NCBI GenBank assembly: GCA_029948255.1
Contig: JALIZF010001687.1
Coordinates: 496,001 to 560,000 of the forward strand
Origin: Telmatactis stephensoni
Lineage: Eukaryota > Cnidaria > Anthozoa > Actiniaria > Isophelliidae
DNA: 64,000 nucleotides
Reading direction: 5' to 3'
The notes under the pieces were generated by a model. That model worked only from the letters and a program-made list of their open reading frames with translations, was not told where the DNA came from and made no database searches. Both the position numbers and the translations under genes were made by a program. Below, piece by piece: positions 54,101-64,000 of this stretch; the first letter of the stretch is position 1, and each line of letters begins with the position of its first letter.

Positions 54101-56921
54101 TGTATTTTGTTTATTAACTGATGTTTGTGATGATGCTATCTTGAGATGTTACGAGCAAACGAATTGTTGTGGATTATGAATCGGGTTAATGATTATAATC
54201 AATATCAGATCATTCACTTCTGATCAAATACGATTTTTTCAAGACATTAGCTAACATTTACAGCGATTTTCGAAATTATGCGAACTCACGCATTGAAAAG
54301 TTCGTTGGAATATTTGTTTATTATAGCGAATTCGTATACCGCAGTTTTACATGCTAATGAGCTCGTCTTATATTCTAATTAGCTGTTTGGAGTTGCACGA
54401 ACAAGGAAAAAGCCCAAACACCGTAAAAATACATGTTAACAAAAATAGTAATTCTAAAGTAATGTCCAGTGGACAGTGTTAATCAGCTTTTGCAAAATGT
54501 CGATCAGTAAACCAGTGTGAGCAAATCTAAGCTTGGAACAGTTCTAGACAACTGGCTTTTATTCTTGTTTTTTGTCCAACCCTGAAAGGAAAGCTGACTT
54601 TGAAAAATGAAAATAAAACTGATTATATTTCCCTTTACGTACATTTTGCAGTTAATTGTGTTCTAAAATCATTTTGTATTAGTTTTCGCAAGGTAGTACA
54701 GCTCATTAGAATATTCAGAGCTCATTAGCATGTAAAAGTGCGATATACGAATTCGCTCTAATCACTTCCGTCAATCAAATTTAGAAATTAAAAATACGAA
54801 GATTTTATTTATGCCAAAATCACATTTAGCTTTTACAGGTCGTTTAAAGATCATATTATGTCATTTGGTATGTTTTTAGGGATCCTGATGAATATTTTTG
54901 GGGTATGTATGTTTGAAGTGGGCGGAAGCGAAAACCCAAATTCCAACGGACTGTTTGGAGGTCAGAGTTCGTATTATTTTGAAAATAAGCCTAACGAAGG
55001 TTTGTTTTACTCTGAGTCAAAATTATCCATAAAACTATACCTTTTAAAGCGTAATAGATAGCGAAATGTTCATATTGTTATTTTGCTCAAAACACGGAAA
55101 TGTGAAAATGCTGACGTTTGGTTGAGCTGTAACATCCCCAAAACCCACTGGCCGCAAGATTTTATTTTATAATAAGTAAGACCAACCTTTCATCTTACCA
55201 CAATGGAAATATTAACTTCATGCGAAGTCTAACTTTTGAGATTTAATTTTTTTCCCTCGACAATAATTTAAAAAACTGCGAATCCTCGATTTCCGTTTGC
55301 CATTGAAGATAAAATTTCTACATTTAGAAAATATTTTTGAAATTTTTGTAGATGTCTTGTTATTTGTGAGGTATAAAGCTACTATCATGTGGAAGGATTT
55401 AGTTTTAAATTCAATTTTGACAGAGCTACAGAGGTTTAAAATCAGTAAAAATTCAGAAATAAAAATCAGCCAAAATCATCAATTTGCCCCTAAACTTGAC
55501 CCCCCCTGTAACTTTGCGAGAATAATACAATACTAAAAACAAAATGCATTTTAGAATAACCCTATTAAAGGTAACTTTGCACACAAGTTTTGAAAGAAAT
55601 CTATTTCTTAAAAAAAAGTGGCCATGAGGATCTTAGGGAGACTGCCTCTTAAGCTTTCAAATGGTAAAGATTTAAAGACTGCTTACCAGTTTTAATTGTT
55701 ATTAAAGTAGGATGTGGTTATCTAGTGGATCAGATTGTGGTTCAGGTGGTGACCTGGGTACCAGCATAATGCTGGGGTACCATTTTGGAGAGGTGGGGCT
55801 GGTACCCACCAGAAAAGGGAGTGTTCTGGTTGCCTCTGAATTAGCTGTGTAGAATTCCACTGAATTTACACTGACAACCAAACTGCTAAATTTATTGATT
55901 GTATAGTTTTTTTTAGCTAATTCACTGATTTATTTGTAGGAACTTGTTGGCATTTTTGTACATTCCTATTATTGGAAAAGAACTTGAAGTGTTTAAAAAT
56001 GCCATTTGGAATAATCATAGAATTCGGCATCAAAAAAACACCCTTTTACCAGATGGTATTCCTGAGCACATTTACAACTTTCCTGAAGAGTATGGTCTAG
56101 AAGAATGTGGTAAGCATCATCCATCGTGTCATGGGCATAACATACTCACATGTACTACCTGGGGGGAATCCAGGGGTAAAGTATAAGGCATGCTTGTTGA
56201 AAGTCCTTTTCAACTTTTTTCCAAGACATCAGAAAGTGATGATTGTGCTCCAAAATGATTGTGACACATTTTTAATATATAAATAATTGTTCACTGCTGT
56301 TGTATCTGATGACTTATTTTAGAGGCAAGTGAAAGGTTCAAGTGAAATATACATTTATTATAATTTCTGCAATCTTCACTTTGAAAAGCAGAAATAACGT
56401 TGCAGTACCATTTTACCATGATTTAAAATGCACTTGTAAAAAAGGATTGTGTGACCAGAATATATCCCAATGTTCAGCCAATCAGAATATGGAATTGATG
56501 AGATATTTAAATGGCAAAGTTCAGAATTTAATGGTACAATTTTTAATAAAAACATCAAATGAAAATGGTTCCATTTTGGCCCACATAATAAGCAAAATAT
56601 ATGGACAGAAGAAGCTTTGTCGTATGACTACATTGTACATATAACTGCAAATAGTAAAATGTATTATTGTGTGGAATCTTATGACCTATTTTCTTATTTT
56701 CCTTCTTATTTTTTTACTTTCTAGGATTTCCAGTTACAGAGAAACAAATAGAAGAGGTTGCTCTTTACTCTGGTGTGTTGGACATTGAAGATGACTTCTT
56801 AGAGCCAGAATTTAGAACAAAGTGTGAACAGATTATTCCAGCTCCCTGTGAAGTAGAACCAACTGATGGTGTAAAAGCATATCTATACTTAAAGAAGGAA
56901 TTTCAGAAATTGTTTAAGTGA
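45153..56921 (+). CDS. Integrase-core (DDE) domain protein, 414 aa, four exons
   Basis: Exons 45153-45920, 46479-46588, 55940-56109 and 56725-56921. All junctions are GT/AG and in phase; 1,245 bp with a TGA stop. An N-terminal helical region (EWVSDEQLMEQLSNYV, SIRTLDRRMQHFGI) precedes an HTH-like LGYRAMHAKIRQEYHLKVPR and a retroviral-type integrase core: D in HSVDGHDKLMGF, D in RMDKGTETGVMAT, and E in IERWWRELHERL, which follows directly after the STSNQ junction. The C-terminus contains the NLLAFLYIPII and HIYNFPEEYGL regions. Related intron-bearing integrase-core proteins are known from animals and fungi (IS3EU/Ginger-like origins are possible; class not decided). An undamaged frame despite a 9.35-kb TE-filled intron suggests selection. 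Confidence 0.85.
46079..46313. mobile_element. MITE in intron 1 of integrase-core gene
   Basis: Arms starting TGTCGCAAGTCAGGCATCAA and containing GCCAAGACC and 'aatgaatgctgg' form an inverted repeat of about 45 bp. Related to 11709-11940. Non-coding. Confidence 0.8.
46731..47562. mobile_element. Foldback element with nested hAT MITE
   Basis: Left arm 46731-46860 ('gcttgcatctacc', 'ccaaacatccatgtttgg', 'aagttttcccacc') pairs with right arm 47448-47562. The hAT MITE copy 2 sits at the centre in an AAGTCACT target. The arms have diverged, so this insertion is older than the MITE. Confidence 0.75.
46933..47439. mobile_element. hAT-type MITE copy 2 (507 bp) with helicase-like exon
   Basis: Same ~80-bp inverted ends and internal hairpin as 22322-22830. 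Target duplication AAGTCACT at 46925-46932 and 47440-47447. The minus-strand ATG-led frame (MAEEESVLYTRYQSHFRKP, about 47275 down to 47069) is open in this copy through the 'KFEQLQAI' and 'KDVF' motifs, unlike copy 1. Confidence 0.88.
48569..48901. mobile_element. hAT-like MITE inside the left TIR
   Basis: Ends CAAGGGCGGATCCAGGA...CCTGAATCCGCCCTTG with 'GAAACC' repeated on both sides. The right TIR lacks it, which gives an internal empty-site comparison near 54040. Same end family as 4208 and 57547. Confidence 0.85.
49210..49443. repeat. Near-perfect 234-bp palindrome
   Basis: Two ~105-bp arms (from 'actcatgtcgcttttggggg' to 'ttctggcctcttcaa' and back) meet around a short centre at about 49325. 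Both strands therefore carry nearly the same short ORF. The arm contains GAAGAG-GCCAGAAGGC-GAAACGCG, which resembles hammerhead-like segments of Penelope terminal repeats, so it may be two terminal repeats head to head. Confidence 0.9.
49590..53760 (-). pseudogene. Transposase-like gene of the TTAA element, TGA stop and frameshift
   Basis: Exons 53370-53760, 52979-53066 and 52505 to 49590, with GT/AG junctions in phase. Start MCKMASVCFH (53760; the ATG at 53751 has the better context). The N-terminal Cys/His-rich region (CPRHRHSLGKFW, CPCRKK) suggests zinc binding. The long last exon holds an RNase-H-like core: D in VILLDWAMKF, D in LRSDEVGCYHN, then SEPQHGKDLCDRILCPLK. An in-frame TGA at 50429-50431 and a 1-nt shift near 49965 interrupt it; beyond them lie a C2H2 finger (CPESECYVSFESLEDLEVH) and an acidic tail. 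I recognise the protein as a multicopy cnidarian family by memory only. Confidence 0.75.
54271..54985. mobile_element. Insertion in the right TIR with internal inverted repeats
   Basis: About 715 bp absent from the left TIR. Within it, 'agcgaattcgtata' and 'ttttacatgctaatgagctc' at about 54327-54365 recur inverted at about 54720-54760, marking a MITE of ~430 bp. The flanking remainder is unassigned and could be original sequence lost from the left side. Confidence 0.6.
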
Positions 56922-57546
56922 ACAAATTATGCAATTACAAATGCATTTTTATCAACTATTCAATGTTAGTTAACTTTATCTAATATATGAGAATCTTATA
57001 AACTGCAACAAATTCTAAATGAGTACAACTTCTTCAGTTCATTGACTGCAATAATAATAATTATAATTATTTTAGTCTAAGTGCTGGAAATACATGTAGC
57101 TAAATGGCACTTACATTGTTAAGTATAAAATATAATATAGTTGTGTTGTGATGCAAGAATTGTACATGTAATACAATACTGACAGAGTCATTATAGAGTC
57201 ATTACTTGAATAGCATCATGTCCCATCTTGTATAACCAAAACTCTAGTATTGAATAAAATTTATAGAACAATTATTTTAACTATAGAACACACCTTGGCA
57301 TTCATAACAGTAACCAACAGTAATCAATTATGATGTAAATGAACATATGATTGTCACATGAATATGATACCATCATATAAAGTAAAAGCAGATGTCACTG
57401 TAGAATGAAATACCACGCTTATGCCAGCTGATCCTTTTCTTTTGAGACTTTCTGAGTGCATTTTCAAATAAAATACAAAATATTGGTCACAAATTTCTCC
57501 TTTTGCATCAGCCCCTCTTCTTCCCCATAAAATGACCTGATCCCTT
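56922..57546. other. Downstream of integrase-core gene
   Basis: AT-rich 3' region; AATAAA-type signals occur (for example near 57255). No gene. Confidence 0.45.
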
Positions 57547-57688
57547 CAGTGGCAGATCCAGGGGGGTCGAAGAGGTCCACAGAATCTCCCTTGAAGGTTT
57601 TAAGCCATTTTTTGTCAATCATTGACCAAGCAATAGAATATCATACACAGCTGGGTTTAAAAATTGAAAAATCCTGGATCCGCCACTG
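57547..57688. mobile_element. hAT-like MITE (142 bp)
   Basis: Ends CAGTGGCAGATCCAGG and CCTGGATCCGCCACTG; 'CCCTT' on both sides. Shortest and cleanest member of the GGATCC-end family in this window. Confidence 0.75.
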
Positions 57689-57986
57689 CCCTTTGATGTC
57701 ACTGCCCATGTACTTATTGAGGCAATAAATGCATGATTCCCATGCAAATGTATTTGAGATGTTTTCAAAACCTGTGAGACAAAGTGTAACACCTAAACTG
57801 TTAGGTGTCAAAGGTGTAACACACCAAAAGAGCAAAAGAAAATCAAGAGTAAATACACTTGAGTGTATTTCACGAGATTTTGAAAACCCCTCTACACTTA
57901 CATTAACCTTTTTTTCTTGCACCTTACTGTATACACTATAAAACAAGAAACTTTCCTCTATGGGCCAATGTTAATTAACATAAAAA

Positions 57987-58940
57987 CTACTTAAGTTCTT
58001 TTAAGTCAAGATAGTTGCAGAACGGATTGCACTTGTGTTCCTTCCTAAAAGTGTCAATTGCCATTGTGGACAAATTACCAGTAGTGAACATAAATTCAGC
58101 ATCATGCATTAGCTCAGAAGAGGCAATTTCAGGGTCATACAAACTTAAGCCAACACCTTGAACATCAACCACCATAACCTGTTGATTGGAATCTTCATAT
58201 GAAAAGTGTACGAGACATTCGGCCTTTTGCTGTAATTCGGTATTCTCAACTCCAGGGCATGGTTTTCCGTCGTTATTCACATACTTCACAATTTCACCTT
58301 CTACAAACTCTTCCACTGAAACTATCTCGCCATCTGAAAGCTTTCCCATAAAGATAGTTTTATATAGTGCATCACCTCACCGAATTCCATAGTCATCCCC
58401 TTCGTGGTTACTTTGTTTTCCAATCTGTCAGCAAAGTTACGAGCCAAATGGTGCATTTGGACGACTTTCTTGGTATGATCTTCTACACTTTGATTAGTTT
58501 CATTTATTCCTTCCAAAGCTGCCTCGTTATATCGTTTGATCACCCAATCACAATGTGTGAAATCTCTTGTGGTGGATTGAGCTTTGAATGCTTTCCTGAA
58601 CCCTCCTTCGCCAAGTACGTCCGTAGAAATAATAAAATGTACTGGTATGGGGATGGTAGACCAACTCATTGACTTCAAGTTGAAAGTGTAAATGTCCAAC
58701 AGAGTTGCATTATCAGCCGGCAATACTCTGCCCAACTTAAGTATCGTTGAGACCGACAAGCTCTTGGGGACATTTGGTGGTACTCGCTTCTCTTGTTTTC
58801 TTGGTCTTGGCATAGATGACACACAAGGACCAGCTGAAGGACGAGATACACTGGCCGAGTACTTTCTTTTCAAGGGATTGGAGTGACCTTTGCTTGCCTC
58901 AAGTTTAACTTCAACGCACTGATCAGATTCGTTTTCAATG
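57987..58940 (-). pseudogene. Alpha-kinase domain gene, intronless, frameshifted
   Basis: Minus strand. First in-frame ATG at 58813 (MPRPRKQEKRVPP); the frame is open further upstream to about 58940 without an ATG. The domain reads in order: P-loop-like LGEGGFRKAF, WVIKRYNE with the ATP-contacting Lys, then after a 1-nt frame change near 58350, EEFVEGEIVKYVNNDG, LVHFSYE, VVDVQGVGLSLYDPEI (catalytic region), GNLS and the Cys/His zinc site HKCNPFCNYLDL. These are hallmarks of alpha-kinases (eEF2K/MHCK/vwkA-like). The stop is at 57987. An intronless, broken copy suggests retroposition or carriage by an element. Confidence 0.85.
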
Positions 58941-58974
58941 AAGCGGACGTGAATTAATTTTAAATTCGGAACTT

Positions 58975-59025
58975 GTTGCCCCCGCAGGGTTTTGGCCCAG
59001 AGGCCAAAACCCGAGGAGGCATATT
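58975..59025. other. Perfect hairpin
   Basis: GGGTTTTGGCC and GGCCAAAACCC (read on either strand) pair around 'cagag', with C/G-rich flanks. It sits between the alpha-kinase copy and the Helitron upstream region. Confidence 0.7.
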
Positions 59026-60097
59026 ACCAGTCCCCGCGCGTATAAAGGAGAAGGTTTGGTATTTGGTTGTATGTGCAGAAAAATCTCGATTTGCTCAGCT
59101 AGGCGCGCAACTGGATATTGGGATAGCAAAATCATGTATGATAATTTCAATGTCTCACTCAATTCAAATAATACGAAAAGACGTAATAAATTCCGTACAT
59201 GAATGATCTCGCTAAGACACTCGAAGATGGCAAAGGCTTTTGGGAAAGATCGCTCTCTTTGCACGAGGTTTTGGCTTGAAGTCTACGGCTGATTCAAAGG
59301 ACAGGAAGGTAGGTATTTTTCACTGAAATCGAAGTTTGTTTTTAAAGTTTTAGTTACCAGAAATCATTAGCAGACTATAAAGAAATATTTTTGAATGTTT
59401 TTTTATTATCTACTGTTTTGTTATTTATACAACGCTCGATTTGTTAGACACAAATCATCAAGGGAATCGACAGACTCGATTCAACAAAACTCCAACAAAA
59501 CTTCAGCAAAGAATACTGTGCCTTGAAATCAGATAATAACAATCAAAAACACATCGAAAACGTGATTTCATTTCTCCTTTGTGTTTATCTTTGGAATACA
59601 TAACACATAATAACATTAAGTTGTTTATGCTTGTGCCTTGATTTTAAACTTTAATACATCTATGTCATATAAACTCAAGTGGGCCACGGTTGTTCATAGA
59701 CCGATTAGCTAACCCAGGATTAACTTCATAAGTCTTCTTAAGAATTAAACCAGGATTAGCGCCAATCGAGCTTTAAACAGCCCTAGCCAAAGTTGTCATT
59801 TGTCTAACACTGACTATATAACCTTCCCTTTTGTTTGTAGAGAAATAAAAGAAGTCATAACACTGCTTAATTAAATCCACCAAGTAAGTTTGAATCATTT
59901 TCCATCTATTTTCTTTTATCTTATTTTATCATGTACTTTAAATGAAGACACTGTTAAACTGTTAAATTATCAACATATTATTCCTCTCACTTACGTTTAA
60001 TTATATCATAGTAACAAAGCTGCTTTAATCTTTTACTTATTCTTCATTTATTTTCTGTCTGTTTCAAAATAGAAGAATTTGTATTGAATTTATAACA
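59026..60097. other. Upstream region of the Helitron ORF
   Basis: No gene is supported. About 59680-59810 ('gggccacggttgttcataga', 'taacccaggattaa') looks like a dispersed MITE/SINE-type repeat. The Helitron 5' terminus (expected TC) was not placed. Confidence 0.4.
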
Positions 60098-63000
60098 ATG
60101 AATCATTTATTAAATTCGTTCACAACAGTCAAAAAAAGACATCTCATGAATTCAATTTTTGTTCATCCTCGATACTACTCCTGTGCAGTAGATACTTTTA
60201 TGGAAGTAGCAACACATTTATTCCTACCACACTTGTCATCTTTAAGTGTTAAAAACAGATTCACGTCTCTGCTTTTTGATGTATGTTCAAATTATTTAAA
60301 TGCCAGAGAAAACAACACAGTCAAAGAAGCACGTGACCAGCTTTGGTCATATATCATTGAACATTGCACCTCATTTGAAGCAAGAGATTGCAATGCCTGT
60401 TTCAGTGAAATATTTCAAGAAAAAACTTTTGGTTATATGACTGAAGAAGAACAAAGGCTATTTTCTACTGAAAGAATTTTTGATTCTTTCTGTAATTTTT
60501 GCCAAAATAATGTCATGTTAAAAAGCACAATACTTTTGGTAGTTGTTACTCAAAATGGACTCCATAGTCAAGGGCTAACTAGGGAAAGTTGGCCTTTATA
60601 TGTTGAATGTGTACTTACTGGATCAGGAAGGTTACGTTGTAATCATTGCTCTAATACAACTGATCAGCCAGTTTTGTCTAATATGTCAAATTCAAAATTC
60701 CTTTTTATTGAATTTTCCTCTTCAATAATGAATATTATAAATAATGTAAAAGCACTCCAGATGTATGAGTCTCACTATGCATTGAAAGGTCTTGCCAGAA
60801 ATTACAATAATCATTTTACCTGTGCCATTGAAATCTAATAATCTGTGGATTTATTTTGATGACCTTGCTACTACATTGCAACAATTTCACAGTGTTGAGT
60901 CTTTGCAAAATGTTTACAGAGGAGGTTGGTTTTTTGCCATTTATGAACTTGTTGATATTTCACAATGTGCATTAAATACAAATCATAGCAGCACACCACC
61001 ATCTCAAGGTGTAATATCTGTTGAAACAGTAAATAGTGAAGTATTTTCTAATACAGTTTTTTATCCCAAAATTGACAAGCAACATGTTACCAATAATAAA
61101 ACAAGTACACAAAGTAAAATCTCAGTACAAGTAAGTGATGTTAACATAAAGTTACTTGGTAATGCAGGACACTGTGTGCAAGATTTACAAAAGTTAAGTT
61201 CTCATGAAACAAATACAAATGCAGAAACAGAATCTGCCCATTCAAAGACCATTACAAAAAAAAGAGTTCTTCCTGTAAATCAAAATTCTGATGTTTCACT
61301 ATCCAAAAAAATAAAAACTTCACACAAATCTCCAAGCAAATCAGATTGTGATATTGTTAATTCGGATGATAGGACAATGCCATTGCAAGAGCAATGCAGT
61401 TTGAATGATAAATCAAATGACATTGTTAATATGCAAGTGATTGATCAGCAGAAATCTTCCATTCAAAATATGAAACAGTTTCACAAATCTTTGCAGTATC
61501 AGATATATCATTGCTCTATATGTCATGAAGCCTGGCCACTAAAATCAAAGCCAAAAATGTCTGCAAAATATATTTGTTCTCGTTGTTTACGTGATAAAAG
61601 TATACCCAAAAAGTTTTCAACTCAAAACTCAATGGTACCTTCCCCAGTTCCTAAAGAACTACAAGGATTAACACAATTTGAAGAAATGCTTATTGCAAGA
61701 GCATTTCCTGTAATGCATGTTTATACAAAGCCAAGAGGTGGCCAAAAAGCATACAAAGGACATGTAATTACCCTGCCGCAGGATGTGCAACAACTAGCTG
61801 ATGTATTGCCTAGGTGCCCAGCAGACCTACCTGTTATAATTTTCACAGTTAATGGCAAAGATAACTGCTCAGCAGATTTTTTGGTCAGACGTCAAAAAGT
61901 CTCTGATGCATTGCATTGGCTTACAGGTGCAAATAAAAATGGAGAGCCAAATAATCCTTTATACCAGAATATTAAGATAGATCAACAAATTCTTGAAGCA
62001 TTGCCAGAAAATGGTATTCTTAAAAATGTTACTAAGGTGGAATCTGAACGTGACAAATGTGATACTGATAATGACGAAATTGATACTGACATGGGACCAG
62101 TGAACTTTGAAGATGATGAAAAAGTTTACAATTCACAGGCTGAAATGGGCAGCTTTATTCCAACTAACATCGATACTAAGAAAGAAGAGGAAATTATCAC
62201 AGATGAATTTGTCACACCTCAAAAGCACAAGTGGAATATTCAAAATGAGCCTTTAAATGAATTCACATGTCAAAACCTAGCATCTCTAGCTTTTCCATGT
62301 TTGTTCCCTGATACCAAAGGTGACCCAACTAATAGTGCTATACTATCTGATACTTCTGATAATTCAACTAAATCCTTTGCTGATAAACTCAAACATTTGA
62401 TTAAATTTGCTGAAAATATCAATGGAAAATGGGTATATAGATTTGCATCACACCCCAGGTTTGCTTATTGGGCTTACAATATTTTGTATCGTAGAAGAAT
62501 TTTAGGACAAGGCAACTTTTTTCTGAAGCAAAACCCATCAGAGGCAAATCTTACCATCGATGATTTAAAAGAAATGTTGCAGAGTCAAAGTTATAACTCA
62601 CTTGTTTCAAAACTTATGCATTATGCAAAAAATATTTCTGGAACAAATGCATATTGGAATCGCGCAAAAGATGACTTGAAAACAATCATAACCCAAGTTG
62701 GACCTCCCACAATTTTTTGGACATTATCTTGTGCTGACTTTCACTGGCCAGAATTTCACAATCTCTTGACTTCAAAGGAAGTCTTGGATTCTGAGAGACG
62801 TAATAATGTTATTAATAATCCACATCTCCTTGATTGGTTCTTTACTGAGCGCACAGAGCAGTTTGTTAAATACTGGTTGAAGAAAACACTTGGTGCGAAA
62901 TGGTACTGGTTCAGGTATGAATATGCTGTGCAACGTGGTTCTATACATTGTCATGGAGTAGCAAAGCTTGACACTGATCCAAATTTATGCGAGCTATCTC

Positions 63001-63962
63001 AAATAGCACTCAAGGGACATCTTGCTAGTAAATCTACACCTGAGTCACCTCAATTGCTCTGTCAACAACAAAAAGATATTAAAAAAGGACATGAAGCAGA
63101 GAATACTATTTGCAATTATGTTGACTTTTTGATGTCTACTCAAAATCCCTCCATCCCTGAAGATGGCCATTGGATAAAACCTACAGTTCATCCTTGTAAA
63201 AGAACATTTAATGATATTCAGAGTGAATGGGATAAAGATTATGAAGACTTGTTAAATTCTGTCCAACGACATACTAAATGTTCCTCTGCCTACTGCTTGC
63301 GGAACAAAGGAAAGGACAATGAATTATCTTGTAGATTTAATTTTCCCAAAGAAAAGTGTGACAAAACTCATTTAGAATACGAAAAACTGCAACATAAAGA
63401 TGGCACAGAACATTACAAAGTGAAAGTCATGACAAAAAGAAATGACACCCGTCTTAACAATCATCAAAGATTACAGTTACAAGGATGGAGGGCCAACTGC
63501 GATGTTCAGGTTATTATTGACTACCATTCGTGCCTTGAGTATATAGCTAAATATGCATCTAAAGCTGAAAAAATGTCATCAGTTGCTAAAGATGCTTTTA
63601 TTTCTGTCCTCTCAGAACCTGATCAGCATGACCATAAAAAGATTATCAGAAAGTTAATGCTCAGGGCTGTTGGACAAAGAGATATCAGTATTCAAGAGGT
63701 GATGCACCAATTACTTTCTATCAAACTTGTAAGCTCTACATATCAAGTAATAACCATCTCTCTTGAAAACTCTCGTAAAGTGAAAGTCTTAACTGATGGT
63801 TCTTTAGACACTCAACATTCTCTACTTGATCTATATGCAAAAAGAGATGATTTTAAGAAAGAATTTCCTGATATTTCTTCTTATAATTTTATACAATTTG
63901 CTTCAAACTTCTGTAAATACAAATCTGGGATAAAAAAAAAGGAGTTGTCCCGTAGTTGTTAA
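60098..63962 (+). pseudogene. Helitron replicase with ubiquitin-protease-like N-terminus, frame-broken
   Basis: Two overlapping ORFs: 60098-60838 (246 aa) and 60792-63962. The first resembles a USP/C19-type cysteine protease: candidate Cys in YYSCAVDTFMEV, a zinc-type CxxC (LRCNHCS), and the His region NYNNHFTCAI. The Asp region (NNLWIYFDDL) is already in the second frame, so the domain spans a 1-nt shift near 60830. The second ORF has a CxxC...CxxC finger (about 61508-61590), a Helitron-like N domain (FTCQNLASLAFPCLFPD), and the Rep nuclease with the HUH motif GSIHCHGVAK (about 62940) and the two-Tyr motif EYIAKYASK (about 63535). Another shift in an A9 run (about 63930) precedes more family-like sequence. 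The PIF1 helicase would lie beyond the right edge. Confidence 0.85.
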
Positions 63963-64000
63963 GACCTATCCCAATTATTCTTCTAATCCTAAGAGTCCTT

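Larger units (their letters stand above)
47682..55648. mobile_element. TTAA-flanked DNA transposon with very long TIRs, 7,967 bp
   Basis: Ends GAGGCAGTCTCCCTAAGATC...GATCTTAGGGAGACTGCCTC between TTAA (47678-47681 and 55649-55652). The inverted repeats run to about 48970 on the left (interrupted by the 48569-48901 MITE) and back to about 53990 on the right (interrupted by about 715 bp at 54271-54985). One multi-exon transposase-like gene on minus (49590-53760) and a large palindrome (49210-49443) are inside. TTAA targets are used by Kolobok and piggyBac; the protein did not let me choose. Confidence 0.85.

Overview
The window looks like invertebrate animal nuclear DNA. It is AT-rich and intron-rich, has eukaryotic splice sites, TATA boxes and AATAAA signals, and is packed with transposable elements. 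The mix (a Maverick/Polinton derivative, Penelope-like, Crypton-type, Helitron with a peptidase-like N-terminus, hAT and TTAA-target elements, an alpha-kinase-like fragment) resembles cnidarian genomes, probably an anthozoan. That is inference from family recognition, not from a search.

Layout. 1-11.3 kb: a host gene on the minus strand, 26S proteasome ATPase Rpt2/PSMC1. Twelve coding exons were placed by splice sites and reading phase; only the last ~22 codons are off the left edge. Its introns hold MITEs and tRNA-derived SINE-like pieces. 11.3-14.5 kb: the PSMC1 upstream region, with a MARE/ARE-like motif near the start, then intergenic DNA with small inverted-repeat elements.

14.5-26.55 kb: a three-layer nest. 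A Ty3/gypsy LTR retrotransposon (identical 5-bp target duplication on both sides) had its gag region split by a 7,046-bp Maverick/Polinton-like element (6-bp duplication, ~370-bp terminal inverted repeats starting AG) and again by a 509-bp hAT-type MITE (8-bp duplication). The Polinton derivative carries a broken packaging-ATPase gene and several small genes with TATA boxes. It lacks recognisable polymerase, integrase and major capsid genes.

27.1-31.9 kb: a decayed Penelope-like element with inverted terminal repeats, one holding a hammerhead-ribozyme-like core, then an intact two-exon Crypton-type tyrosine recombinase gene, then a compact direct-repeat structure. 32.3-37.7 kb: non-autonomous elements (Tc1/mariner-like, foldback, TTAA-flanked). 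38.1-40.7 kb: two oppositely oriented arrays of a ~78-bp GTAC-rich repeat flank a candidate exon. 42.2-44.1 kb: a candidate host exon and two LINE fragments, all on minus.

45.15-56.9 kb: a four-exon integrase-core gene (414 aa, frame intact). Its 9.35-kb intron 2 holds a foldback with a second copy of the hAT MITE inside it, and a 7,967-bp TTAA-flanked element with very long inverted repeats and its own broken transposase-like gene. 57.5-59.0 kb: a MITE and a frameshifted alpha-kinase-like gene. 60.1-64 kb: a Helitron-type replicase with a ubiquitin-protease-like N-terminal region, frame-broken twice and running off the right edge.

No CRISPR arrays, rRNA genes or convincing functional tRNA genes were seen. 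Apart from PSMC1, the integrase-core gene and the recombinase gene, most coding sequence belongs to mobile elements.
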